A stretch of 64,000 bases of DNA from Pseudomonas sp. G34 (lineage in GTDB: Bacteria; Pseudomonadota; Gammaproteobacteria; Pseudomonadales; Pseudomonadaceae). Shown here one piece after another: positions 9,718 to 17,357 of the stretch; within the stretch, counting starts at the first letter, position 1, and every line of letters begins with the position of its first letter. A model generated the notes under the pieces. That model did not search any database. It saw only the letters and a list, made by a program, of their open reading frames with translations, and was not told the DNA's origin. The position numbers were made by a program, and so were the translations under genes. The stretch covers positions 616,392 to 680,391 of the forward strand of contig NZ_JAVHZV010000029.1 in NCBI RefSeq assembly GCF_031119625.1, written 5' to 3'.

Positions 9718-9832
9718 GCACAAGGTAAGGCAAACTGTCACACATCACAGGCCAGCAGCGCGCCTAGCAAAGCTGGCAACATGCACGCACTGCGCGCCAT
9801 GTCATACGCATTCGCTTTATTCAGGGAAAACC

Positions 9833-10531
9833 ATGAGCAACGTCGACCACGCTGAAATCGCCAAATTCGAAGCCCTCGCCCATCGCTGGTGGGACAAGGA
9901 GAGCGAGTTCAAGCCTTTGCACGAGATCAACCCGCTGCGCGTCAACTGGATCGACGAGCGCGCCGGCCTGGCTGGCAAGAAGGTGCTCGACGTCGGTTGT
10001 GGTGGCGGCATTCTCAGCGAAGCCATGGCCCACCGCGGCGCCACGGTGACCGGCATCGACATGGGCGAAGCGCCGCTGGCAGTGGCCCGCCTGCACCAAC
10101 TGGAATCGGGCGTGGAAGTCGATTACCGGCAGATCACCGCCGAAGCCATGGCCGAGGAAATGCCGGGGCAGTTCGACGTGGTCACCTGCCTGGAAATGCT
10201 CGAGCACGTGCCGGATCCGTCTTCGGTGATTCGCGCCTGCCACAAGCTGGTCAAGCCCGGCGGCCAGGTGTTCTTCTCCACCATCAACCGCAACCCCAAG
10301 GCCTACCTGTTCGCGGTGATCGGCGCCGAGTACATCCTGCGCCTGCTGCCGCGCGGCACCCATGATTTCAAGAAATTCATCCGCCCCTCGGAGCTGGGCG
10401 CCTGGAGCCGCCAGGCTGGCCTCGAGGTCAAGGACATCATTGGCCTGACCTACAACCCGCTGACCAAGCACTACAAACTGGCCAACGATGTAGACGTCAA
10501 CTACATGGTGCATACCAGCAAGGCCGAATGA
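9833..10531 (+). CDS. ubiG: Ubiquinone biosynthesis O-methyltransferase UbiG
   Basis: A 232-residue class I SAM-dependent methyltransferase that performs both O-methylations of the ubiquinone ring. The SAM-binding motif I is KVLDVGCGGGILSE near residues 49-62, followed by the acidic motif II (VTGIDMGE). Other family features are the N-terminal EALAHRWWDKESEFKPLH and the post-motif FVDVNYMVH-like tail (DVDVNYMVHTSKAE). Upstream CAGGGAAAACC provides a weak Shine-Dalgarno. In other Pseudomonas it is followed directly by mupP and yciK; here about 8.8 kb of accessory genes intervene. Confidence 0.95.
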   Translation: MSNVDHAEIAKFEALAHRWWDKESEFKPLHEINPLRVNWIDERAGLAGKKVLDVGCGGGILSEAMAHRGATVTGIDMGEAPLAVARLHQLESGVEVDYRQITAEAMAEEMPGQFDVVTCLEMLEHVPDPSSVIRACHKLVKPGGQVFFSTINRNPKAYLFAVIGAEYILRLLPRGTHDFKKFIRPSELGAWSRQAGLEVKDIIGLTYNPLTKHYKLANDVDVNYMVHTSKAE

Positions 10532-10567
10532 CCCAGCCGGGCGAGCGCACCCTGATGCGCTCGCCGC

Positions 10568-11845
10568 TCACCGCGCTGGCCCGGCCAGCGGCGGCCGCTC
10601 CGCCAACGCCTGAACCCAGGCCACATACGCCTGAATCGCCAGGGCCACATCGCCCACCTCGACGGCCTCGGCCGGGTGATGGCTGACCCCTCCCGCACAG
10701 CGCACGAACAGCATGCCCACCGGCCAGCGCTCGGCCATGGCGATGGCGTCATGACCCGCCCCGCTGGGCAGCGCCAGGCTGCGCCCCTGTACCTCGGTCA
10801 GCACCTGCGCCAGGCAGGCCTGCATGCTTTCGTCGCAACGGGTCGCCGGTATGCCGTAGTACTGGCTGGCATGGAACTGCAGGCCGCGCTGCCGGGCAAT
10901 GGTTTCGCCGCCGCTGAGCAGATCAGCCAGCAGGCTGGCCAGCATCTGGTCCTCCGGGCCACGTACATCCAGGGTCAGGGCGACCTCACCGGGAATCACG
11001 TTGACCGCCCCCGGGTGGCACTGCAAGGTGCCCACCGTGGCCACCAGCTGCGGATCGCGCTGCCGGGTCTGCGCCTCGACGTAGACCATCCACTGCGCCG
11101 CCGCCGCCAGGGCGTCCTGGCGATGGCTCATCGGCACGGTACCGGCATGCCCGGCCATGCCGACGAAGCGGCAATTCAGACGGCGCGCGCCATTGATGGC
11201 CGTCACCACCCCCAACGCCAGCGCCTCACGCTCCAGGCATGGGCCCTGCTCGATATGCAGTTCCAGATAGGCGGCGACGTCATCGGCGTTCCGCGCCGCA
11301 CTGGCAATGTTCCCGGCAGCCAGGCCAACGGCAGCCATCGCCTGGGCGACACTGACGCCATTGGCATCGACCTGATCGAGCCAGCCCTGCGGCCAACTGC
11401 CGGTCAGGCCACGGCTACCGAGCAAGGTGATACCGAACCGGGTGCCCTCCTCGTCGGCGAAACCGACGATCTCGACGGCCAGCGGCAGGCGGATACCGCG
11501 GTCGTGAAAGTACTGCACGGTTTCGATGGCTGCGACCACGCCGAGCATGCCGTCGTAACGACCGGCATTGCGTACGGTATCCAGGTGCGAGCCGAGCAAC
11601 AGCGCCTGCGCGCCAGCACGCTGGCCTTCGTAGCGCCCGCAGATATTGCCGACGGCATCCTGCCAGACGCACATGCCGGCAGCCTGCATCCACTCGCCCA
11701 CCAGGGCGTTGGCGCGCAGGTGCTCGGCCGACAGGTAGACCCGGGTCAGGCCCTCGGCAGACTCGCTGATTGCCGCCAGCTCGTCGCAGCGCGCCATCAC
11801 CCGAGCGCCGGCACTGGCGGCGGTGCGCGCTTCCATGGCGGCCAT
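10568..11845 (-). CDS. hpxK: Allantoate amidohydrolase-type Zn hydrolase (HpxK/AllC family)
   Basis: A 425-residue member of the M20-type hydantoinase/carbamoylase/allantoate amidohydrolase family. The bimetal site motifs are present: LLLGSHLDTVRNAGRYDG (H88, D99), FADEEGTRFG (E132/E133) and LELHIEQGP. HAGTVPM is the dimer/substrate segment. The ATG at 11845 overlaps the stop of the upstream aminotransferase (TGATG), so the pair is coupled; the reading frame upstream of it is not protein-like. Allantoate amidohydrolase releases CO2 and ammonia to give ureidoglycine. The neighbouring aminotransferase supports that over an N-carbamoyl-amino-acid hydrolase, which remains the main alternative. 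Confidence 0.8.
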   Translation of the reverse strand: MAAMEARTAASAGARVMARCDELAAISESAEGLTRVYLSAEHLRANALVGEWMQAAGMCVWQDAVGNICGRYEGQRAGAQALLLGSHLDTVRNAGRYDGMLGVVAAIETVQYFHDRGIRLPLAVEIVGFADEEGTRFGITLLGSRGLTGSWPQGWLDQVDANGVSVAQAMAAVGLAAGNIASAARNADDVAAYLELHIEQGPCLEREALALGVVTAINGARRLNCRFVGMAGHAGTVPMSHRQDALAAAAQWMVYVEAQTRQRDPQLVATVGTLQCHPGAVNVIPGEVALTLDVRGPEDQMLASLLADLLSGGETIARQRGLQFHASQYYGIPATRCDESMQACLAQVLTEVQGRSLALPSGAGHDAIAMAERWPVGMLFVRCAGGVSHHPAEAVEVGDVALAIQAYVAWVQALAERPPLAGPAR

Positions 11846-13077
11846 CAGTTGCGCTCGCCGTAGTGATCCCAGGCCGCCTGCATGGCCGCCCCCTGAGTGG
11901 TGCGCAGGCCCAGGCGGTTGAGTACGGCCTCCAGGGCGCAGAGGGTCTGCAGCACGCAATCCTTGCGGGCGTTGTAGCCCATGGTGCCGATGCGCCAGAC
12001 CTTGCCGGCCAGCGGCCCGAAGGAGGTGCCGATCTCGATACCGAAGTCCTCGAGCATCAGCTTGCGCACCTGGTCGCCATTGACCGCCTCGGGAATCAGC
12101 ACGCCAAGAACGTTGTTCATCTTGTGTTCGAGGTTGCCGAAGGTCGCCAGGCCCATGCCCTGAATCCCTTTGAGCAGCGCATCCCCATGCAGCTTGTGGC
12201 GGGCGATGCCTGCCGCCAGCCCCTCCTCGGCAATCACCCGCGCGCACTCGCGGGCAGCGAACAGCGCCGAGGTGGCTTCGGTGTGGTGATTGAGGCGCTC
12301 GGGGCCCCAGTAATCGAGGATCATGCCGAGGTCGAAATAGTTGGAGTAGATCATCTCGTCGTCGCCGTCCCGGTGGGCAGCGGTACGGATGCCGGCTTCC
12401 ACGCAGGCGCGGCGACGAATCACCTCGACCACGGGCTCACTGAGGGTGATCGGCGCAGTGCCGGACGGCCCGCCCAGGCACTTCTGCAAGCCGGCGGACA
12501 CCGCATCCAGGCCCCAGGCATCGGCTTCCAGCAGGTTGCCACCCAGCGACGCGGTGGCGTCGGTGTAGAACAGCACGCCGTGACGCCGGCAGATCTCGCC
12601 CAGCTCGGCCAGTGGCTGCAGCATGGTGGTCGAGGTGTCGCCCTGCACGGTCAGCAACAGGCGCGGCTTCACGCGCTTGATCGCATCTTCGATCTGCTGG
12701 GGCGTGAACACCTCCCCCCAGGGCACCTCGATGGTATGAACATCGGCACGGCAGCGCCGGGCGATTTCACAGAGCAGGTGGCCGAAACGGCCGAACACCG
12801 GCACCAGCACCTTGTCGCCCGGGCGAATCGTCGAAACCAGAATGGCCTCGATACCGGCCCGCGAGGTGCCGTCGATCAGCAAGGTAGCGGCGTTGGCGGT
12901 ACGGAACACGCCGCGATACAGGGCCATCACCTCGTTCATGTAGTGGGTCATGGCCGGGTCGTACTGGCCGATCAACTGGTTGGACATGGCGCGCAGCACA
13001 CGGGGGTCGGCATTGATCGGGCCGGGGCCCATCAGCAGGCGCTGGGGTGGATTGACGGGCAGGAAAGTGGTGTTCAT
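11845..13077 (-). CDS. hpxJ: Ureidoglycine-glyoxylate aminotransferase-like PLP enzyme (HpxJ/PucG)
   Basis: A 410-residue class V PLP aminotransferase. LLMGPGPINADPRVLRAMS is the serine/ureidoglycine-glyoxylate aminotransferase opening. FYTDATASLGG holds the Asp (D173) that contacts the pyridine nitrogen, and GLQKCLGGPSG holds the PLP lysine (K199). In PucG/HpxJ the reaction is ureidoglycine + glyoxylate to oxalurate + glycine. Translational coupling to the allantoate-amidohydrolase-like gene and location in a nitrogen-catabolic cluster favour this over serine-glyoxylate or alanine-glyoxylate aminotransferase. It follows the ABC ATPase gene by 25 bp, so it is part of the same operon. Confidence 0.8.
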   Translation of the reverse strand: MNTTFLPVNPPQRLLMGPGPINADPRVLRAMSNQLIGQYDPAMTHYMNEVMALYRGVFRTANAATLLIDGTSRAGIEAILVSTIRPGDKVLVPVFGRFGHLLCEIARRCRADVHTIEVPWGEVFTPQQIEDAIKRVKPRLLLTVQGDTSTTMLQPLAELGEICRRHGVLFYTDATASLGGNLLEADAWGLDAVSAGLQKCLGGPSGTAPITLSEPVVEVIRRRACVEAGIRTAAHRDGDDEMIYSNYFDLGMILDYWGPERLNHHTEATSALFAARECARVIAEEGLAAGIARHKLHGDALLKGIQGMGLATFGNLEHKMNNVLGVLIPEAVNGDQVRKLMLEDFGIEIGTSFGPLAGKVWRIGTMGYNARKDCVLQTLCALEAVLNRLGLRTTQGAAMQAAWDHYGERN

Positions 13078-13102
13078 CTGCTAATTCTCGTTCTGGTGAC
13101 GC

Positions 13103-13840
13103 TCAGTTCAGTCCGCGTACGGACGAGATGAATTGCTTGAGTTCGGCGCTTTGCGGGTTGGCGAACAACTCGCGACTGGGGCCCTGCTCCCACACCCGGC
13201 CCTGATGCATGAACACCACGCGGTCGCCCACCTCCTGGGCGAAGTTCATCTCGTGGGTGACCAGAATCAGGGTCATGCCCTCCCTGGCCAGTTGCTCGAG
13301 CACCTTGAGCACTTCGCCGACCAGCTCGGGATCCAGCGCCGAGGTGATCTCGTCGCACAGCAGCACCTTGGGCGACATGGCCAGCGCCCGGGCGATGGCG
13401 ACCCGCTGCTGCTGGCCGCCGGAAAGGTTGGCCGGGTAATAGTCCATGCGGTCACCGAGGCCGACCTTGTCGAGCATCCGCGCCGCCAGTTCGCGGCATT
13501 CGGCGTCGCTCTTCTTCAGCACGCGGCGCGGCGCCAGCATCACGTTCTCCCGGGCGGTCATGTGCGGGAACAGGTTGAAGCTCTGGAACACCATGCCCAC
13601 CGAGCGGCTGATCTCCCGGGCCTGGGAATCGCGGTCGGTGACGGTCATGCCGGCCAGCTTGATGCTACCGTCCTGGTAGCCTTCGAGGCCGTTGATGCAG
13701 CGCAGCAAGGTGCTCTTGCCCGAGCCGCTGCGGCCGATGATCGACACCACCTCACCCACCTCGATATCGAGGTCGACACCCTTGAGCACGTGGTTGTCAC
13801 CGTAGTACTTCTGTACCTGATCAATGGTGATGAGCGGCAT
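13103..13840 (-). CDS. Polar amino acid/ureide-type ABC transporter ATP-binding protein
   Basis: A 245-residue ABC ATPase of the GlnQ/HisP class. Walker A is GRSGSGKSTLL near residue 36, the Q-loop is MVFQSFNLFPHMT, the signature motif is NLSGGQQQRVAIARAL, Walker B is VLLCDEITSALDPE, and the H-loop is LVTHEMNFA. It overlaps the upstream permease gene by 20 bp and belongs to the operon running from 15938 to 10568. It would energise import by the two permeases. The substrate is not visible from the ATPase; operon context suggests a ureide or related nitrogen compound. Confidence 0.92.
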   Translation of the reverse strand: MPLITIDQVQKYYGDNHVLKGVDLDIEVGEVVSIIGRSGSGKSTLLRCINGLEGYQDGSIKLAGMTVTDRDSQAREISRSVGMVFQSFNLFPHMTARENVMLAPRRVLKKSDAECRELAARMLDKVGLGDRMDYYPANLSGGQQQRVAIARALAMSPKVLLCDEITSALDPELVGEVLKVLEQLAREGMTLILVTHEMNFAQEVGDRVVFMHQGRVWEQGPSRELFANPQSAELKQFISSVRGLN

Positions 13841-14480
13841 TGAATTTGTTCTCCAGATACTGGCTGTAGCGCGACAGCGGATAACACATCAGGAAGTAGC
13901 CCAGCGCCACCAGGCCGAACACCTTGAAGGGCTCGTAGGTGACGTTGTTGAGGATGGTGCCGGCCTTGGTCAGCTCGACGAAACCGATGATCGATGCCAG
14001 CGCCGTGCCCTTGATCACCTGCACGGCGAAGCCCACGGTCGGCGCGATACCGATGCGCAGCGCCTGGGGCAGGATGACGCGAAACAGGCTCTGGCCGAAG
14101 TCCAGGCCCAGGCAACGACAGGCTTCCCACTGGCCCTTGGGCAAGGCGCGGATGCTGCCATGCCAGATGTCGACCAGAAAGGCGCTGGTATACAAGGTCA
14201 AGGCCAGCGAGGCCGCCGTCCAGGGCGACACGTCGATCCCCAGCAAGGCCACGCCGAAGAACGCCAGGAACAGCTGCATCAGCAACGGCGTACCCTGGAA
14301 CAGTTCGGTGTAGCCGCGAATCAGCCAGTGCGGCCAGACCCGCTTGGACAGGCGCGCCATGACCAGCGGAATGGCCACCAGGGTGCCGCCGATAAAGGCG
14401 GTGAGCGACAGCAGCACGGTCCAGCGCGCGGCCAGCAGCAGATTGCGCAGGATGTCCCAGTCGGTGAAGGTGGTCATCAT
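13821..14480 (-). CDS. Polar amino acid-type ABC transporter permease 2
   Basis: A 219-residue inner-membrane permease of the HisM/GlnP class. It starts MMTTFTDWDILRNLLLAA at an ATG that overlaps the stop of permease 1 by 4 bp (ATGA). The ATG at 14477 is an equally close alternative. About five hydrophobic segments are visible (for example WTVLLSLTAFIGGTLVAIPL). The cytoplasmic EAA loop is ALPKGQWEACRCLGLDFGQS followed by RVILPQALRIGIAP, which docks on the ATPase. It pairs with the gene at 14477-15142, as is usual for this importer type. Confidence 0.9.
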   Translation of the reverse strand: MMTTFTDWDILRNLLLAARWTVLLSLTAFIGGTLVAIPLVMARLSKRVWPHWLIRGYTELFQGTPLLMQLFLAFFGVALLGIDVSPWTAASLALTLYTSAFLVDIWHGSIRALPKGQWEACRCLGLDFGQSLFRVILPQALRIGIAPTVGFAVQVIKGTALASIIGFVELTKAGTILNNVTYEPFKVFGLVALGYFLMCYPLSRYSQYLENKFNAAHHH

Positions 14481-15142
14481 GGCTGCTCTCCAAACCATTT
14501 GCGCCCGGCGGCCAGCAGCAGCTGGCGCATGGCGATGGACAGCGCCAGGTACATCAGGGTGGTGACCAGATACACCTCGAAGCTCAGGAAGGTTCGCGAC
14601 TGGATCAGGTTGGCGGCGAAGGTCAGCTCCTCGTGGGAGACCTGGGAAACCACCGACGAGCCGAGCATGACGATGATGCACTGGCTGACCAGCGCCGGAT
14701 AAATGCGCTTGAGCGACGGCGGCAACACCACCTGAACGAAGGTTTGCGTGCGACTCAGGCCCAGCACCCGCCCCGCCTCCCATTGCCCACGGGGCGTGAC
14801 CTGGATGCCGGCACGGATGATCTCGGTGCTGTAGGCGCCCAGGTTGATCAACATGGCCAGCAGCGCCGCCTCGCCGGCGGTCAGCTTCACCCCCAGGTTG
14901 GGCAGGCCGAAGACGATGAAGAACAGCTGCACCACGAACGGCGTGTTGCGGATCAGCTCGACGTATACGCCCCACAAGCGGCTGAGAATGCTCGGCCGGC
15001 CGCTGCGCAGGGCAGCGCCCAGGATGCCCAGGGCCACGCCGCCCACGGTGGCCATCAGGGTGAGCTGGATGGTCACCCAGAGGCCGGCGAGCAGCTCCGG
15101 CCAATAAGGCCACAGGGCGGAAAAGTTCAGCTGCGCCATCAT
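14477..15142 (-). CDS. Polar amino acid-type ABC transporter permease 1
   Basis: A 221-residue HisQ/GlnP-class permease. The N-terminal segment PELLAGLWVTIQLTLMATVGG is the typical inner-membrane start of this family. The EAA loop reads VTPRGQWEAGRVLGLSRTQT followed by QVVLPPSLKRIYPAL. It lies 10 bp downstream of the substrate-binding-protein gene and overlaps permease 2 by 4 bp. Together with the periplasmic binding protein, permease 2 and the ATPase it makes a complete importer of the polar amino acid uptake class. Confidence 0.9.
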   Translation of the reverse strand: MMAQLNFSALWPYWPELLAGLWVTIQLTLMATVGGVALGILGAALRSGRPSILSRLWGVYVELIRNTPFVVQLFFIVFGLPNLGVKLTAGEAALLAMLINLGAYSTEIIRAGIQVTPRGQWEAGRVLGLSRTQTFVQVVLPPSLKRIYPALVSQCIIVMLGSSVVSQVSHEELTFAANLIQSRTFLSFEVYLVTTLMYLALSIAMRQLLLAAGRKWFGEQP

Positions 15143-15152
15143 CGCGAAATCC

Positions 15153-15938
15153 TTATGCGCCCAGGTTCGCCGGCAGCGGCGCCTTCAGCCACTGCTCGGA
15201 CAAGCCGTTGAGGGTGCCATCGGCCTTGGCCTGCTCGATCAGCGCATCGACCTTGGCTTTCAGCGCCGCTTCGCCCTTGCGCAGGCCGATGTAGCACGGC
15301 GAATCCTTGAGCATGAACTTGGCCACCGGAGCGCGGGCGGCGTTCTGCCGCTCGATGGCCGCCACCACCAGGTTGCCGGTGGCCACGAACTCGACCTGCC
15401 CGGACAGGTAGGCCGACAAGGTGGTGTTGTTGTCTTCGTAACGCTTGACCTGGGCCCCTTCGGGCGCCACCTCGGTGAGCACCATGTCCTCCACGGCGCC
15501 GCGGGTCACGCCGATCGACTTGCCGACCAGCTCGTCGGCTTTCTGCAGCGCGGCGTCCTTGGCACCGAACACGCCAAGGAAGAACGGCGCGTAGGCGGCG
15601 CTGAAATCGATCACCTGCTCGCGCTCGGCGTTCTTGCCAAGGCTGGAGATGACCAGATCGACCTTGTTGGTCTGCAGATAGGGAACACGGTTGGCGCTGG
15701 TGACCGGCACCAGTTGCAACTTAAGTTTCATCTCCTTGGCCAGGTACCTGGCCATGTCGATGTCATACCCCTGCGGCTGCAGATCGGTGCCCACCGAGCC
15801 AAAGGGTGGAAAGTCCTGTGGCACGGCGATGCGGATCACTCCGCGTTTTTCGATCTCTTGCAGCTGGTCGGCCAGCACGGTGGCGGCCTGGCTCAGCAGC
15901 AGGCCCGCGGTCAGCAGTGCGATCAATCCCTTCTTCAT
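15153..15938 (-). CDS. Periplasmic solute-binding protein of the ABC importer
   Basis: A 261-residue SBP_bac_3-family protein. The start MKKGLIALLTAGLLLSQAAT at 15938 gives a clean signal peptide, cleaved near TVLA/DQ (residue 23), and has GGGGTGA as Shine-Dalgarno. An in-frame codon at 15965 would add nine charged residues and is less likely. The mature protein has the family's two-lobe features: IRIAVPQDFPPFGSVG, GYDIDMARYLAKEMKLKLQLV and DLVISSLGKNAEREQVIDFS. It is the first gene of the operon and sits behind the sigma-54 promoter at 15994-16010. The ligand is unknown; the downstream enzymes suggest allantoate or a related ureide. Confidence 0.9.
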   Translation of the reverse strand: MKKGLIALLTAGLLLSQAATVLADQLQEIEKRGVIRIAVPQDFPPFGSVGTDLQPQGYDIDMARYLAKEMKLKLQLVPVTSANRVPYLQTNKVDLVISSLGKNAEREQVIDFSAAYAPFFLGVFGAKDAALQKADELVGKSIGVTRGAVEDMVLTEVAPEGAQVKRYEDNNTTLSAYLSGQVEFVATGNLVVAAIERQNAARAPVAKFMLKDSPCYIGLRKGEAALKAKVDALIEQAKADGTLNGLSEQWLKAPLPANLGA

Positions 15939-15963
15939 CGGCTTCACCCCATCATCGTCAGTC

Positions 15964-15975
15964 ATGAAACGAAAG
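15964..15975 (-). promoter_or_regulatory. Candidate RpiR operator, copy 1
   Basis: The 12-mer ATGAAACGAAAG on the plus strand (CTTTCGTTTCAT in the direction of the transporter operon) recurs exactly at 17052-17063. Here it lies about 9-20 bases downstream of the transcription start predicted from the sigma-54 element and 26 bases before the binding-protein start codon. That position would suit repression by roadblock or occlusion. Linking it to the RpiR protein encoded next door is inference. Confidence 0.5.
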
Positions 15976-15993
15976 ATTCTTAATCTTCAATTT

Positions 15994-16010
15994 TGCAACC
16001 AACGTGCCAG
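15994..16010 (-). promoter_or_regulatory. Sigma-54 (-24/-12) promoter of the ureide/ABC operon
   Basis: Read on the minus strand the sequence is CTGGCACGTTGGTTGCA. It has TGGCAC and TTGCA with GG and GC exactly 12 bases apart, a full match to the RpoN consensus (TGGCACG-N4-TTGCW). Transcription would begin near 15984, about 46 bases before the binding-protein ATG. Such promoters need an AAA+ activator such as NtrC. That fits a nitrogen-scavenging operon, but the activator site was not identified. Confidence 0.82.
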
Positions 16011-16144
16011 AGTATTTTACAGCGAGAGGTTTTTCTGCAGCCGTGCGAACCTCGCCCTGCAAGCCACTAAATACGCGGCTAGCCAAACGGAGCGGAGCGT
16101 TTTCAACGCACCTTGCAGGGCCAAGTAACCTGAGTAACCCGCCA

Positions 16145-16170
16145 CAAAAAAGGGCGCCACCTGGCGCCCT
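16145..16170 (-). terminator. Rho-independent terminator of the RpiR gene
   Basis: AGGGCGCCA and TGGCGCCCT (16151-16159, 16162-16170) form a GC-rich stem that is followed by TTTTTT on the minus strand, 28 bases past the RpiR stop. This should isolate the regulator transcript from the transporter operon reading in the same direction. Confidence 0.85.
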
Positions 16171-16197
16171 CGTGCTGCCTCGCACCATGAAGGCGCA

Positions 16198-17037
16198 CTA
16201 ACGCTGCTCCAACTCGTCCAGTTGCCCATAGAGCTCGGCGATCTGGTGAATGCGCTGGCGCCCCTGGGTCAGCTGCTCGTGCAACAGCGCGTTGACCAGC
16301 AGGTTGATCAGGCTGTTGGCACTGGCGTAGCTGTCGAATGCCGACACGCTGTCCAGCGGTGTGCACAGATGCCAGCGCGCCAAGTCGATGATGCCCTGGG
16401 CCTGCGGTTCGCAGATCACCAGGGTGGGCACCTGTTGTGCCTGCAGCGCTTGCAGCAGCGGGCGGATGATCCGCGGGCGACGCCTGAAGCCGAGCACCAC
16501 CAGCATGTCTTCGCCGCTCAGGTCGACCAGCTCCTCGGCCAATGTCTGCCCCGGCTGGGGCAGCACCTGTACGCCACTGCGCACCTGCAGCAGTTGCTGG
16601 CGCAGGTGCAGGGCCACGGGAAAGGCATTGCGCAGGCCGACCACGAAAACCCGCTTGCTGCTGCCCAGTGCCCGCACCACCTCACCGAATTGCTCGGCAT
16701 CGATGGCATTCACCCACTGCGTGAGGTTGGCCATCTCCTGCTTGTAATGACGGGCCAGCAAGGTGTTGCCCTGCACCACGTCGCGATTGTCGGCCACCGG
16801 CATGCCACTCTGGCGCAGGCTGCGCTGCTCCTCGCGCATGTCCTTGTATTTCTCGTAGCCCAGGCGCTTGAACAACCGGCTGACGGTAGCCTTGGAAACC
16901 CCGGCGAGCCGGGCGAGCTCGGCGCTGTTGTAGCTCACCAGGTCGTCATAGTGGTCGAGCACGAAGTCAGCGATACGCTGCTCCTGGGGCGCAAGCTGGG
17001 AGTAGTGGCTGCGCAAACGTTCATCGAGTCGAGTCAT
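16198..17037 (-). CDS. RpiR/MurR-family transcriptional regulator
   Basis: A 279-residue RpiR-type regulator. The start chosen is MTRLDERLRSHYSQLAPQEQ at 17037; a longer frame to 17142 runs through the divergent promoter region. Residues ~1-75 form the HTH_6 domain (AELARLAGVSKATVSRLFKRLGY). Residues ~125-265 form a SIS domain (RVFVVGLRNAFPVALHLRQQL and EDMLVVLGFRRRPRIIRPLL), which in relatives binds a phospho-sugar or small effector. It lies between the transporter/ureide operon and the divergent hpxXYZ-like operon. An identical 12-mer occurs in both promoter regions, so it is the likely local regulator. Klebsiella hpx clusters also carry an RpiR-type regulator, which supports the analogy. 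Confidence 0.9.
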   Translation of the reverse strand: MTRLDERLRSHYSQLAPQEQRIADFVLDHYDDLVSYNSAELARLAGVSKATVSRLFKRLGYEKYKDMREEQRSLRQSGMPVADNRDVVQGNTLLARHYKQEMANLTQWVNAIDAEQFGEVVRALGSSKRVFVVGLRNAFPVALHLRQQLLQVRSGVQVLPQPGQTLAEELVDLSGEDMLVVLGFRRRPRIIRPLLQALQAQQVPTLVICEPQAQGIIDLARWHLCTPLDSVSAFDSYASANSLINLLVNALLHEQLTQGRQRIHQIAELYGQLDELEQR

Positions 17038-17051
17038 GGGGCGCCTTGTAA

Positions 17052-17063
17052 CTTTCGTTTCAT
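17052..17063 (+). promoter_or_regulatory. Candidate RpiR operator, copy 2
   Basis: CTTTCGTTTCAT on the plus strand is the same 12-mer, in the same orientation relative to its operon, as the copy at 15964-15975. It lies in the 131-bp divergent region between the RpiR gene and the hpxX-like gene, 15 bases before the regulator start codon. It could therefore serve autoregulation and control of the amidase operon at once. Confidence 0.5.
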
Positions 17064-17168
17064 TCGGTCGATGATATAGGAAGTCACCTGCCAGCCTGAA
17101 GTCGCCGCGCAGCAATTCATCGCCCCGCACCCGAGGTGCCAAGCCGCCACCCTCGCAAGGAGATCACC

Positions 17169-17357
17169 ATGCCCCCGATCACGCCCGACTGGGCTGCCTA
17201 TGTCGCCCAGATGGAACAGGTTCTGGCCCTGAAGCTGGACGACGCGCGGCGCCAGGAGTTGCTCACCCAGTTCAGCCGCATCGCCGCGATGGCAGCGCCG
17301 CTGATGGAGTTCCCCCTCGATGATCGACTGGAAGTCGCCGGGGTATACCAGGCATGA
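17169..17357 (+). CDS. hpxX: HpxX/AtzG-like small amidase partner (DUF4089)
   Basis: A 62-residue protein beginning MPPITPDWAAYVAQMEQVLA, with AAGGAG 7 bases upstream. It has the size and pattern of DUF4089 proteins: a helical segment LDDARRQELLTQFSRIAAMAAPLMEFPL, then LEVAGVYQA. AtzG, the characterised member, packs against the amidase AtzE in a GatCA-like heterotetramer and is needed for its folding. The stop overlaps the amidase start by 4 bp (ATGA), which fits stoichiometric synthesis. Its identity rests on length, pattern and position next to the amidase. Confidence 0.8.
   Translation: MPPITPDWAAYVAQMEQVLALKLDDARRQELLTQFSRIAAMAAPLMEFPLDDRLEVAGVYQA

Noticed and set aside
17125..17142. 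A second sigma-54-like element on the minus strand upstream of the RpiR gene
   Set aside because: TTGGCAC is present, but the -12 part reads GTGCG instead of TTGCW, so the match is too weak to claim.
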